Origin: Chlorokybus atmophyticus
Lineage: Eukaryota > Streptophyta > Chlorokybophyceae > Chlorokybales > Chlorokybaceae
Assembly: GCA_009103225.1 (NCBI GenBank)
Contig: RHPI01001132.1
Location: 443,328-488,001 of the forward strand
Direction of reading: 5' to 3'
DNA length: 44,674 bases
A program made the position numbers and the translations under genes. This document shows, one piece after another, positions 20,769 to 39,420 of this stretch. How positions within the stretch are numbered: position 1 is the stretch's first letter; the number at the start of each line of letters is the position of its first letter. A model generated the notes under the pieces. That model saw only the letters and a list, made by a program, of their open reading frames with translations, was not told the origin of the DNA and did not search any database.

Positions 20769-23118
20769 TCACAACTGCTCAGCGTCGTGCGGGACCCATG
20801 TTGGTAGCCAGGGTTGATGCCTGACTGTAGGCATAGCTGATGGGGAAGTGCTGTGATGCCGGTAGCGCGGGAATGATGCTTGGCTGTAGGCATCCTCGAG
20901 GAAGTTGGCCCCTCCTGGACCGCTGGCATGACACCTCTTCTGCGCCATATCTGCCTTTCTTGTGATGCGTGCTTGTGTTAGGCGTTCCTTCTCCTCAGCA
21001 ACTGCTCTCAGATTTTGGATGATCTCCGGGCTGGTGAGGATGGTGGCATGTCTCGTATATGTGCGGGTTGCTTGGGGGAGTTGACCATGGCCGGGCAACA
21101 CCTCTTTGGTGCCAAGATCTTCTTCTGGAAAGTCAGGTACATTCCGTGCACATTACACAGGTTCTGGCCCTGGCTCCTGCTCCTCTTCCTGCCCATATCC
21201 ATGTGTGAACAATGCCTTCAGCAGGACAGGGCTGATGGTGCCTGGCTCTGGTTGCTGCACAGCTTCTGCCCCAGACGCATGAAGGCGATTGTCAAGTGCA
21301 TGTGCGTCCACTGGCCACAACCTTGCAAGGTTACAACTTGTCTTACTGTATGCATGATCTCTAGCGCTTGTCCGTGCAACTGATGCATGTATTGCGTGCA
21401 TGTCACTATCAGGAATCTAACATGTGCATGTTGCTTGCAGTGTACCTGTTTTGCGAAAGCCGTTAATGATGTTGTCCAGGGCCATGGCCGAAAGGAAAGG
21501 GGTGGCAGTGAGTTGTATGAACATCTTCTTGCACATCTCGACGTTCGGGTTGGCGGACATGACGCGCATGTACTGCTGTTTGAAGGTTTGCTTGAAGCTC
21601 CGAAAGCAGGAGACGTCCAAGACCTGCAACAACAGAACAGGTGTGTGAGGCCTATGCACAAAAGCACTCATGCATGTGTGTGTAACACTGCGACTAACTC
21701 AGTGCTTGTGTGCAACGTGTATGCATACCTGCATAAGGTGTGTCAAGTGCGAAGGGAAGGTCAAGATGTGCACTCCGTTGCTGAGGGCAGCTCCCAACCT
21801 GTCGGGGTCAAACCTGTACGAATGGCCATCCACAAGCAGCAGGCATGGGTTGTCTGTGGTAGCCCCACCAGGTATATTCAGCATAAACTGGGTCATCCAT
21901 TGCCTGAAAATCTAAGTCATCATGTACGCATTCTCCTGCACAACATGCACTGAGTTAGCAACTGTGTGCAGCATGCATGCTGTCAACCACTTCACACCTA
22001 CATGGCCAGCCCGCTTCCAGGGGGGGCATCCTCCAACTAGTCGTTTGTCACACGCTTGCCCTTGCAGATGTAGAGAGGGGGCATGTGTGCACCTGCTGCG
22101 TTCACACATGCCATAATGCTCATGTGCTCTCGGTTCCCCGAGAGTCTATGGTAGGGGTTGCGGAAGCCTCTGGGCGCAACCACCTTGACAGTGCCCAGGT
22201 TGTCCGGTTCGAGACCTATCTCATCCGCATTCCAAATGCGGGAAGGGGTGAGGCGCAGGTCATACACCAACCGTTCATACACAGCAAAGGAGGACACAGC
22301 TTCGGGGGTGGCCCACTGCCAGCGACACCTATCCAACCCTTCTGCCACTCTCATACTGAGGTTGTGTCTGGACAGGAACATACGGCACCACTTCCTGCCC
22401 GGGATCTGAAACTCTCCAAACCTCCTCAGCTTCTCCTCGTTGCCCTCCAGCAGGGCTATCACCTGTTTGCTGAAAGTTAATCTTTTGTTGCAACTGTCAT
22501 ACATGCATACATGACACTCACCCTGTGTTGCAGTGCAGACACTGTGACGGCGTTGGCGTGCCGGCACATGTCAACAACCCAAGTCACTAACTGTTCTTCT
22601 TCACTCTTAGACAAGATTGGAATGCGCCCCGGAGAGCGGGGGTCGTTGAACTTGTTTGGGTTGCGGAAGTAGTCACTGAGAGTGCTCCGGGGTACACCAA
22701 TGTCGTCTGCAACCTCACGCAGTCCTCTCTCACTAGCGCGCACCAGTTTGTATGCAGCCATCATCTTCTCCAGCAATGTAGAGTTGCGGGAGTACATAGC
22801 ATATTTCAGCCCTTGTGCCTTCACTAGGGAGCGCAAGTCTCAGGTGCTGCGTTTGCGCGCTGTACTCTTGCCTTTGGCTGGTGCAGCTGGTGTAAAAGGC
22901 TGCTTGCGCTTGCCCTTGGCCTGAGGGGTGCGGTCCTTGGGGGCCTGCCAAAAAACCCAGAATGATGAGAGTTGATAAGTGCAGCAGTCATTGCTGTCCA
23001 ACCTCTCTGATTGGTCAGCCAGCAAGCCAGCAAGGCAGTGTGTAGCTTTACTTGTATAGTCTCAAGACAGCAATAGTACATATGCAAACAATCAACTCAC
23101 CCCACTGTTGCCCGTCAT
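20769..23118 (-). pseudogene. Pogo/Tigger-like DDE transposase gene with introns
   Basis: Spliced exons read M-T-G-N-S-G (23118-23101), then a Lys/Arg-rich N-terminus. A helix-turn-helix follows (LREVADDIGVPRSTLSDYF, exon 22944-22522), then a CENP-B-type second HTH (GRKWCRMFLSRHNLSMR) and the first catalytic block IWNADEIGLE (exon 22462-22002). Next come LLLVDGHSYR and LTFPSHLTHLMQ (21903-21729) and VLDVSCFRSFKQ (21623-21446), giving a D-D-D triad. Two C-terminal exons end with a coiled coil (ILTSPEIIQNLRAVAEEKERL). Introns are 45-160 bp with GT/AG ends. Two in-frame stops, TGA at 22842-22840 and TAG at 22039-22037, break an otherwise readable frame. It could be a recently silenced transposon, or a domesticated copy that has since decayed. 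The enzyme would cut and paste DNA at TA sites in the nucleus. Confidence 0.88.
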
Positions 23119-23844
23119 ATCACTGTCATGAGTGCTTCGACTCTCTTGGCTGCGCCTTGCACGCGTAGACACCATAGTGGCAATTCGAGCAACACCACCA
23201 ACAAGATGCACATGCATATTGCAGCCTTGTGTTGCAGCTATATAGGCCCACATATGTCAACTAGTAACAAGGTTAACCATTCCCCACCCTTTACACGCGG
23301 TTTCAACATGAATAGCACAAAGTGCACTTTTCATCTAATGCGTAACGATATGTGTGGTTTGGCTTTATGGGCCATAACTTCATGCCTAGGCGGCCTAGTA
23401 ATGTGATGTAAGATGTATAGTAGACTACATTCAATCACCTACCCAATGCAAACCACCGCTCCGCCAAAGCTGCTCTCATGGCTTATTGGCGAGGAATCAA
23501 AGTTAGCACTACACACACGCGCCAACTGCAACATTTCAAATCAATTTGTATTTGCGCCCGAAACGCTAACCAATGAGCGTCTCGAGCTGGTGGTGTGCTC
23601 CTTGTGACCAATGAGAGCACACTACCAAGTCTTGGCCCAATTGGCCGCGGCAAACAACATCTACAGCCAAAAACTACCGGCCATAGGCCAAGTGTCCGAA
23701 ATTAAGAAATGTCCGAAGTTAGGACACAGTACCCTACTTCGGCATGCTGCGAGCCCAAGTTCGCCTTAGCAAGCCCAGCTGCGATGCCTCAAAGCTGGAG
23801 GCTGCCATGTGGCGCATCAACGCGGCGGGGCGGCGACGGGCAGC
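23119..23844. other. Divergent intergenic region between the pogo-like gene and gene B
   Basis: This 726-bp interval separates the 5' ends of two divergently oriented genes. It holds the right member of the 28-bp inverted repeat (23710-23737), preceded by a similar string (GTGTCCGAA at 23692-23700). No open frame resembles a known protein. A TATA motif is not obvious at a fixed distance from gene B's start. Confidence 0.5.
23710..23737 (-). repeat. Right member of a 28-bp inverted repeat
   Basis: The reverse complement begins GTAGGGTACTGTG and ends CTTCGGACA, 24 of 28 identical to 12797-12824. It lies about 600 bp upstream of the transposase start, a normal distance for a pogo-element terminus, which favours its being the 5' terminal inverted repeat. 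Confidence 0.55.
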
Positions 23845-32949
<9,105 letters not shown>

Positions 32950-33360
32950 TTCCACTCAAGATGCTTCCAGCAAGTTTAGTATTCATGCTATCAACTTGCC
33001 TTGAACACCAGTACATACAGCAACCAGAGTTTGCACTTACTGATTGTTTTTTTGCACAACAAATGGACGGAGAGTACAAAAAGCGGAACTCCTGAGAGTT
33101 CGAGTACAAGTTAGGCTAAATGAAGCACGAAGCAGCTACAGCAGCGAAGCGAAATCATGTAGCACAAACGCAAAAGTGTATCTAGAAGGGGTTTGCTGTT
33201 GTGTATGCTATGAGGACATGCTATGAGGACATAATCAATGCAGCAGCCTTGAAAGATATGGTGCGAAAACATTGGCCATGTGGGCAGGTGAACGCATATG
33301 CATGTGCATGCTTGCATGGCTATCAGGGCAGTAGGGGTAGAGTATAGTGTTAGGTAGTGA

Positions 33361-34064
33361 ATGAACCCGATGGTTAACGTTACAATAGTGTGGTTGATAT
33401 GCGCTATGTCACTCTGCATGCTGCTGATTGTGCGCTGTGCGTTGATAGAAGTGCTGCTGCACAGGCAGAAGCTGGCTCGCAAGCTGACTTCGCTTGAAAC
33501 CATGGTGCTCATCATGCCCGGGGCGGCCATCATACTGGCCTTTGCCACATTCATACCCTACAAACGGTGCTCCGTAAGCATTACATCATCACTGCACTTG
33601 CATGATCATGCAATCTTGGTTGACTTATACTCACATCATCGGATCCATGTCACAGATTTGGATTGATGGGTCGATACTGCAGTATTGCAACCTAATGCCG
33701 TGTTGTTTTGTTTTTTCTGGGCAGGAGTTTTGTCATGAGGGCTCAGCTCAATTTTGCATCCCAAAAGCTTGGAAGAACGATTTTTGCAGCGAAGCAGAGT
33801 TGTTGGTGCGGCAGCTGGCATTGATGTTGCGTTTCTTCTCCACATTAAAACATTCAGTAGCCATGACATATGGATTACTTGGTTGCTGTGCAGGTGCATG
33901 GTTGGGGGCACGTGAGCGCCAGTGGTATCCTCCTAGTTGTCTCTATAGGCGCCGCGCTGGCGTATGGCACACGAAAAAATATCACTTCTCACTTCTCACC
34001 CTTGCTTTTACGTGTACAAGCAAGGAACAATGTAGGATTAACGTGGTGCCTTGACATTTGCTAG
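33361..34064 (+). CDS. Small polytopic membrane protein, possibly CREST-like
   Basis: Exon 33361-33573 begins MNPMVNVTIVW and has two membrane stretches (LICAMSLCMLLIV; MVLIMPGAAIILAFATFI). The donor is GTAAGC, and the next exon starts at 33725 with EFCHEG. Splicing from a GTGCGG after SEAELL (about 33806) to the acceptor before VHGWGH (33893) gives a third membrane stretch (SGILLVVSIGAALAYG) and a stop at 34064, about 135 residues in all. An FC..FC pair followed by H-x3-H (HGWGH) near the last helix recalls the C-terminus of alkaline ceramidase/TMEM8-type (CREST) membrane hydrolases, such as the HAWWH motif. That resemblance is short and may be chance. Additional 5' exons may exist. It lies about 410 bp downstream of gene B on the same strand. 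Confidence 0.45.
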
Positions 34065-34620
34065 AGGGGATACCTATAACAGGAGGGAGCTGAGGACACA
34101 ATATGGTAACTACGTATACATATACATACTATTGGTGACTTATAAACCACTTGAGCAGATGTAAGCGAGAAAGGTCATGAGTGTCATTCTTACATCGATT
34201 CCACTTGCTTGGATTGACACTACATGCTAGTGCCAATGCACAAACATGGCCTTTGTCTGTATTGGCACATGCTAAACATTTTGTACAACTTGCAAGTTGT
34301 ATAAAATGGTGTTTTGAGGTGACGTGCTCATTTACTCGCCCTTCCGCAATGCCATCACTAATAGATGCACGCCAGCGGGATGCAGTAGGAGTAGGAGCTC
34401 TGTCTCCTCCCCTCTTCTTGCTTCCCTTCTCTACCCTCCCACTTATTTGCAGCGTCCGCTTCTTTCGTTTCTCCCGTTATTTCCTCTCCTTCTGTTCATG
34501 CTTTGCGATGTGCTCCTTCTTGCTTTCCAAGACTCCCCCCTTACCTCCTGCACCTCTATTCCCGCTTTCCTGCCTTTCTACGCTTCCTACTAATTCCTTT
34601 TTGAACTTTAAACTTTTTAT
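33970..34620 (+). repeat. Segment duplicated at 5775-6400
   Basis: It is the right-hand partner of the left segment, in the same orientation. It begins inside the last exon of the small membrane gene and continues into a pyrimidine-rich 3' region. TGTAA, the poly(A) signal used by many green algae, occurs at about 34160 and in the matching place of the left copy near 5970. Confidence 0.8.
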
Positions 34621-35939
34621 ACTCGTACTCCTTTATGTCCACGAACCATAATTTGTGGTGGTGTTAGTCCGTTCTCATATCAAAAGATTCAATCTTTGTT
34701 TTCAGCAATAGCAAATGAAGGGCTTATCATGCTACAGTGTTGTGAATTGTAACGCGTATGCTGGGTTTGAAGCAGTGCCTGTGTCGCGTTACATAGGGTC
34801 GAGAGTCACTGCAACGATACCACGACCAATCTGCTGGTCGGGCCTTGGTAAACTTATGCACAAGCACTTAGAACTTACATATGGAAGTCACACCAGCATC
34901 ACCGGCGCAGCACCTCGCAGGGGAAGATGCAGCTCAGCACCGAGGGAGTAGAGGATGACCACCGGCCTCTCCAGTCAGCTCGAGCCCCAGGTACGCACTC
35001 AACATACCCACGTGCACAACACTACAATACCACACCCAACAAGGGATGAAGGGGAGAGCCCCTTTAACAGCTAACAACTAGGCACCCCATGCACAAGTGG
35101 CCCTCTTGTAAGGCAAACACACACCGATGTCTTAATCAACACAGATCCCTACTCAAGAATGCAACGTAGCATTTATACCACATGCTGCTCTCCCGACCTA
35201 GAACACAGGATGTTCAAGGCCATCTAGGCCTTGAACCTATGCGCTGACCTTATTCCAACATCGGAACCAACAAGCTCCACCTTGGGAGTATCAAACCACC
35301 TCCGATTCTCATAGGATCAACAATCCTACCTCGGAATCAGAAACTCAGGCTCCCATAGTACACATGTACTTGCGGATTGCCCGCATGCACCACTTGCCTT
35401 GCGATTGTCACACCTGTGGCAAATCGCACTACCACAGTACAGATCCTGTGGTTTGCCAACTTGGCTCACTTATTTTGCAATAGCCACTTTGTGTGGCAAC
35501 TTACAGTACAATAACAAAGGCTAACATGCCATAGGCATTGACCAGCTCTGTGCTAGCCCAGCATCAATGCCTTGTGTAGTTTATCAATACCCAAGGCCCT
35601 CACAGGCTCAAGAGTGGACCGCATGAGAGCACACACCATAAGCACTTACACCCGCTTAGGAAATGAAACATCCCACTTGCTCCCTTCCTACTAACATAAG
35701 TAAGGGACAAAGAATGATTTTTGCTAGCCTGATAGGCGTGACAGTCACACTGTCTAGAGGAGCTGCAGCAGCTGTATGACAAGAAGACAGTAAAGCAATA
35801 GCAAAGAATTCCTCCTTGCTTCCATAAAGTCATACGTACTGATGTATGTGTACACAAGTTGCACGTTGTACATCCACAGTGAGCTAGTGTACATGCTCTG
35901 CTTAATGGATAAGCAACATAGTCAACAAGCCACCCCCCC
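34621..35939. other. Intergenic stretch with a possible solo LTR on the minus strand
   Basis: No protein-coding sequence is supported. On the minus strand GGTATAAATG (complement of 35170-35179) is followed by about 190 bp of transcript-like sequence to near 34990, a pattern that resembles an LTR promoter with R/U5. No partner LTR, primer-binding site or target duplication was found. A relative of the hairpin arm at 5542-5603 lies at about 35757-35797. Confidence 0.3.
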
Positions 35940-36003
35940 TTTTGGCTGTCATGAGTCCCTTCATCAGAGCTCACTTCTTTAGCGCATGTTGGGTGGTCTA
36001 TTG

Positions 36004-36195
36004 TTACGGCCATCTGTTGCACCGATACTTCTCCATGAGTACATCGTCCTTGCGGTTTGTTCGACAATAGCACTGCATGCCTTTGTCGCATCCGTCACAC
36101 ACCATCATCTTCGCATCGTCGATGGCGCTGCCACACTTCTCACACCTCTTGCTGCGCGAGGGGCGCGAGTGGTGGATGCTGTCGAAACCTGTCAC
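36004..36195 (-). pseudogene. PHD-like zinc finger of the Ty3 element (right copy)
   Basis: A 63-codon open frame reads CEKCGSAIDDAKMMVCDGC, then DKGMQCYC and, near its end, YRCNRW. Spacing of the first four cysteines is exactly as in the left copy. The zinc-binding histidine has changed to glutamine, and the last ligand is tryptophan in both copies. An S-R-P-S-R-S-K-R basic stretch precedes it. The finger frame is better preserved than the integrase, but the element as a whole is dead. Confidence 0.7.
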
Positions 36196-36436
36196 CTATG
36201 GCAAGTGCCAAGGGACACAATGATCATACCATATTCATAATACCACGTAATTTAGTCTTTTCCCGACCTGCTTCAGCACGCCTAGCATGCCGCTATAAAA
36301 GACTTTCAGCACTTTATATGGCTCCCCTAACGCTGGTGTGAAGCGTGTCGTGCAAGGCTTCCATGCGGTTAACAAAGTCTCATTGTCAAGGGCTTTTCCT
36401 TTAGTTAAGGTTTTCACCTTGACATCATTTAACATG

Positions 36437-36850
36437 ACCCTAATTGGTTAATTATATGCCAAGCTCCATTGGTTCCTCGCTCTATGCTTAAGACCCTTAT
36501 ATAAGTCTAATTTAAGTTATGAGTCCCAACGGGTGATATCCACGACTCTTACCTAATTGGTTGATATCAACTAGATTGGTCAAAGCTATGGCTGATGTGG
36601 CTGAGTGAGTGAGTTGGGTTGAAAGTTCTTTACGACACGACAGTCACGGCGGCGGCGTGGGTAGGGTCGTTGGCGTGGGTGTTAGGGTAGAGGATTTAGG
36701 GGGAGTTTGGCATTTCCCCTTTGCACTGATGCTTTAGAACGCCGTTGTCATTGCTTGTGAAACATTACGATAGCCCTTGATAAGTTATAAATCCTATGAA
36801 AACCTCAACATGTAAGCGCCTTTGCTTACACGGCTTAATGAAAGATCTCG
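36437..36850. other. Insertion of about 410 bp in the right PHD-Ty3 copy
   Basis: Alignment by eye with the left copy (about 3580-3680) shows continuous homology on both sides but not in this interval. It contains a TATATAAG (36493-36500) and a purine tract (GGGGGAG at 36700-36706), which would suit a small LTR-derived insertion. Terminal repeats and a target duplication were not confirmed. Confidence 0.4.
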
Positions 36851-37149
36851 ACGTAACTTAAAAGCCGCTGCGAACTCGTTTGTCGCGGTGCTGTGCGATG
36901 CACAGGTTGTTCAAGGCCATGAGTATCAGGTGCTTGAACAGGGATGCGCAATTTGTAAGGTAACAGCTCATCTCGTCGAGGTTGTCGAATATGTTCACAA
37001 TCTAGTCCACTTCTCGTTGTGCGCGAAACGGAGCTGCTTTGCGACAATAGGTTGCGCCCAAATACAAGATAGTATCCATGGGCTTTGGTTGCGCATAAAT
37101 GCTTGCTTGGACAACCGGCATCTCAAAGCAACCCATGGCATGTGGTGCT

Positions 37150-37530
37150 CTCAAGTATCTTTACGGTGCTCCAACACATGCTTGCGCGCGCGGCCTTATT
37201 GAGGGTCTGAACTGTACGCTCGGCGAGGTCATCTGCTTGCAGATGGTCTCTCGATTTGCGGCAATGGTCAATGCAGCAGCGGCAATCAGAGTAGTGAACT
37301 CCCCTCCAATCAAAGTCCTTTGGTTGGTGATGATCTCGGCGCAGCAGAAACGGCGCAGAACATGGTTGAGGAAGGCACGAGCCACCCCCTGCTGCTCTTG
37401 TTGAGTAGAGGCACTAATTCCACCCACTTGCAGCACTCAATCATTACAAGGATGTAACGGTTGCCTCGCGCTAAGGGGAACAAGCCCTTTGGAATGTTAA
37501 AGCCCCACCTGTACAACAACCCGAGATGGA
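37150..37530 (-). pseudogene. Ty3 integrase core (right copy)
   Basis: RYILVMIECCKWVELVPL corresponds to YILVIIERF..WVELMPL of the left copy. The second block is EIITNQRTLIGGEFTTLI, in which the catalytic aspartate of T-D-x-G-T has become asparagine. The region carrying the final glutamate is poorly preserved. The enzyme would have joined the DNA copy to the chromosome; this copy cannot. Confidence 0.75.
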
Positions 37531-39107
37531 AAGCTTCCCTCCCTTAAGGGGGTTCAACTTGAAGATGCCGTTGCGAGTGTTGAGGCTGGCCTTAACCATA
37601 TCGCACTAATAGCGGTTGTGCCCACATGCTCCTGCACATGCTTGCACAAGCCATGCCACCAGTGCCGCGCTTGCTCAAGCCGGGCTGGCGTTGCGATGAA
37701 CACCAAAGTGTCCCAACTCTATGTGGAGAGACTAAACGATGCCCTTCCGTGCCTACGGCCTGGCCACCGTGCGAGATGACCTCCTTTTCGTCAGGTATGG
37801 ATGCATTGATATAGCTTCTCATCTGTCCATTAATAGTGCTAATGGCACTGGTTGACGCGGTCCTTTTCCCGAGCACTTAGTCCTGCGGGGAGGTGTCCGG
37901 TCTAAAGAAGAGTCAACGCGTGTTTGCCCAGCGCAATGTCCCATCTGCTGTCGGTGGTAGGCAGGGCCTCATCGGCGACGGCGACGTTTTCGAGCACGAG
38001 GAGGCACTCATAATTGTTGGCTGGCACGGGCGTGTCTGCTGTCAATCACATTGACGTAGCGGCCTGCCTTGCGTCTTGCACGCAGTGCTGCAACATCAAA
38101 CATGGTGGCAACACTTGGAGGTGGTGCTAGAGGCCCGAGTTGTATCAAGCTCTTGTGACATCGTTGATGGAGAATCAAGGGTTACCACTCAGTCCATCCA
38201 CGGCTTGGTCGGCGAGGTTGGCGCGGTGTTGACTTTGAGGTCGTGCTCTTGCAGCAGCAAGGCCCACTTTCTCAACTTGCTTGTCAAGTGTTGGTTTGTT
38301 ATCAGCCAGCATATGGGCTAATGGTCATGATGAGTTGGAACTGCATGTTAAACAAGGGCCGGAAGAAGAAGATAGCCCACACAACTGCGTGACACTCCCG
38401 TTCGTAGCTGCTGTAGTTGGCTTCGGCGATGTTGTTGCTCCGACAGGCGTAGGAGACCAAGCGCTCCTCCTTGTTGTCGTCATGCTGCACGAGGACAGCT
38501 CCAGACCTCGATTTGCTTCAATTTATGTATAAGATGAAGGGCTTTGTGTAATCGGGGCGCTAAAGGATGGGGGCTGTCGTCAGCCGCTGATTTTACATCA
38601 TTGAAGCCTTGTGCTATGGCTCCTTGCACTCGAACTCGACGTCCTTCTTTGAAAGCTCGTTGAGTGGGCGCTTCATGAAGTTTTCTACAAACGTGCAATA
38701 GCAATTGGTCAGCCTCAAGAGGCATGAAGCTGCGTGAGGTCCATGAGGGTTGGGATAGACACTCATGCCTCCATCTAGGCCTGTAGTACATATATACACG
38801 CCGTTGGGCACAATAATGTACTCAAATAGGGCACCTTGTGGGTAAACGTGCACTTGTCGGGGTACACTCATCCACACCTTCTTAACTTAAAAAGTTTGAA
38901 ACCTTTTCAACACCTTGATGTGTTGAAGGTGCTTATTTGCAATGTTGCAAAAGATGAGGATGTCATCGCTGTAGCCACGCTTGAAGTTGCACCACTTCAG
39001 TGCCTTGTCCATGACGCGCTGGAACTTGGCAGGCGCGTTCCTGTCCTCCACATTCACTTGTGTGCACGTTGTGTACTGCATGACATTATGGGACAATGAG
39101 ACCACTT

Positions 39108-39420
39108 GCTTCTTCCACCATCTGTGGAAGCGACCACACTAGGCATAGAGCAAAGATTGGTGCTTACAACAGACTCTCAAGCTGTTATACATTGTACCAC
39201 ATCATACATAGAGCCAGTGAGACTGTTGAATGAAAATAAGACGAATGCGATTGCAAGCTAGCCTTGGTAATTGAGCTAGCAGCGAAATGATGGATCCGCA
39301 AGCCATGCCTTCCTGTTTTATCCTCTGTTATGCTAGCAGCTTGCTAAGCAGGTAAACTTGCAGCTAGTAACACAAGTAAACTGTGTATGTACTGGTGCAT
39401 CTGCGTCCGCATCATCATTA
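39108..39420. other. 3' flank of gene A
   Basis: There is no coding sequence here. A TGTAA on the minus strand (complement of about 39155-39159), roughly 260 bp beyond the gene A stop, could serve as a green-algal poly(A) signal. Otherwise I see nothing. Confidence 0.35.

Larger units (their letters stand above)
12830..20770 (-). mobile_element. Ty3 retrotransposon carrying a DNA methyltransferase
   Basis: Reading right to left, the element has a TATA-like TATAAA (complement of 20682-20687), a leader, gag (20094 to 17668), a linker, a retropepsin (16399-15425), a C5-cytosine methyltransferase (about 15415-14450), reverse transcriptase (about 14350-13580) and the beginning of RNase H (to about 13110). 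The rest of RNase H, the integrase and the 3' LTR are missing. The methyltransferase occupies the slot between protease and RT, which is not part of the standard Ty3 layout. Several frameshifts and stops, including some inside the methyltransferase, show that this copy is inactive. The left limit is uncertain: recognisable coding sequence stops near 13110. Confidence 0.85.
35940..39107 (-). mobile_element. Decayed Ty3 retrotransposon with C-terminal PHD finger (right copy)
   Basis: It is the second member of the family seen at 1530-4260, in the opposite orientation. Read leftward: RT remnants (39105-38780: NAPAKFQRVMDKAL, a DDILIF catalytic box, IVPNGVYI), connection and RNase H (38780-38300: SNNIAEAN, YERECHAVVWA), integrase (about 37900-37160), the C-terminal region (37047-36235), the PHD finger and a short tail. 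It starts 5' within RT at the same place as the left copy (both begin at the CATAATATAATGCAGTACAC-like stretch). This suggests a shared truncation or a shared internal deletion in the source element. Many stops are present. About 410 bp near 36440-36850 is absent from the left copy. Confidence 0.85.

Noticed and set aside
22037-22842. Reassigned stop codons, because a TAG and a TGA interrupt a clean transposase
   Set aside because: Gene A and gene B use all three stops normally as frame ends, and single mutations explain two stops in a mobile-element gene.
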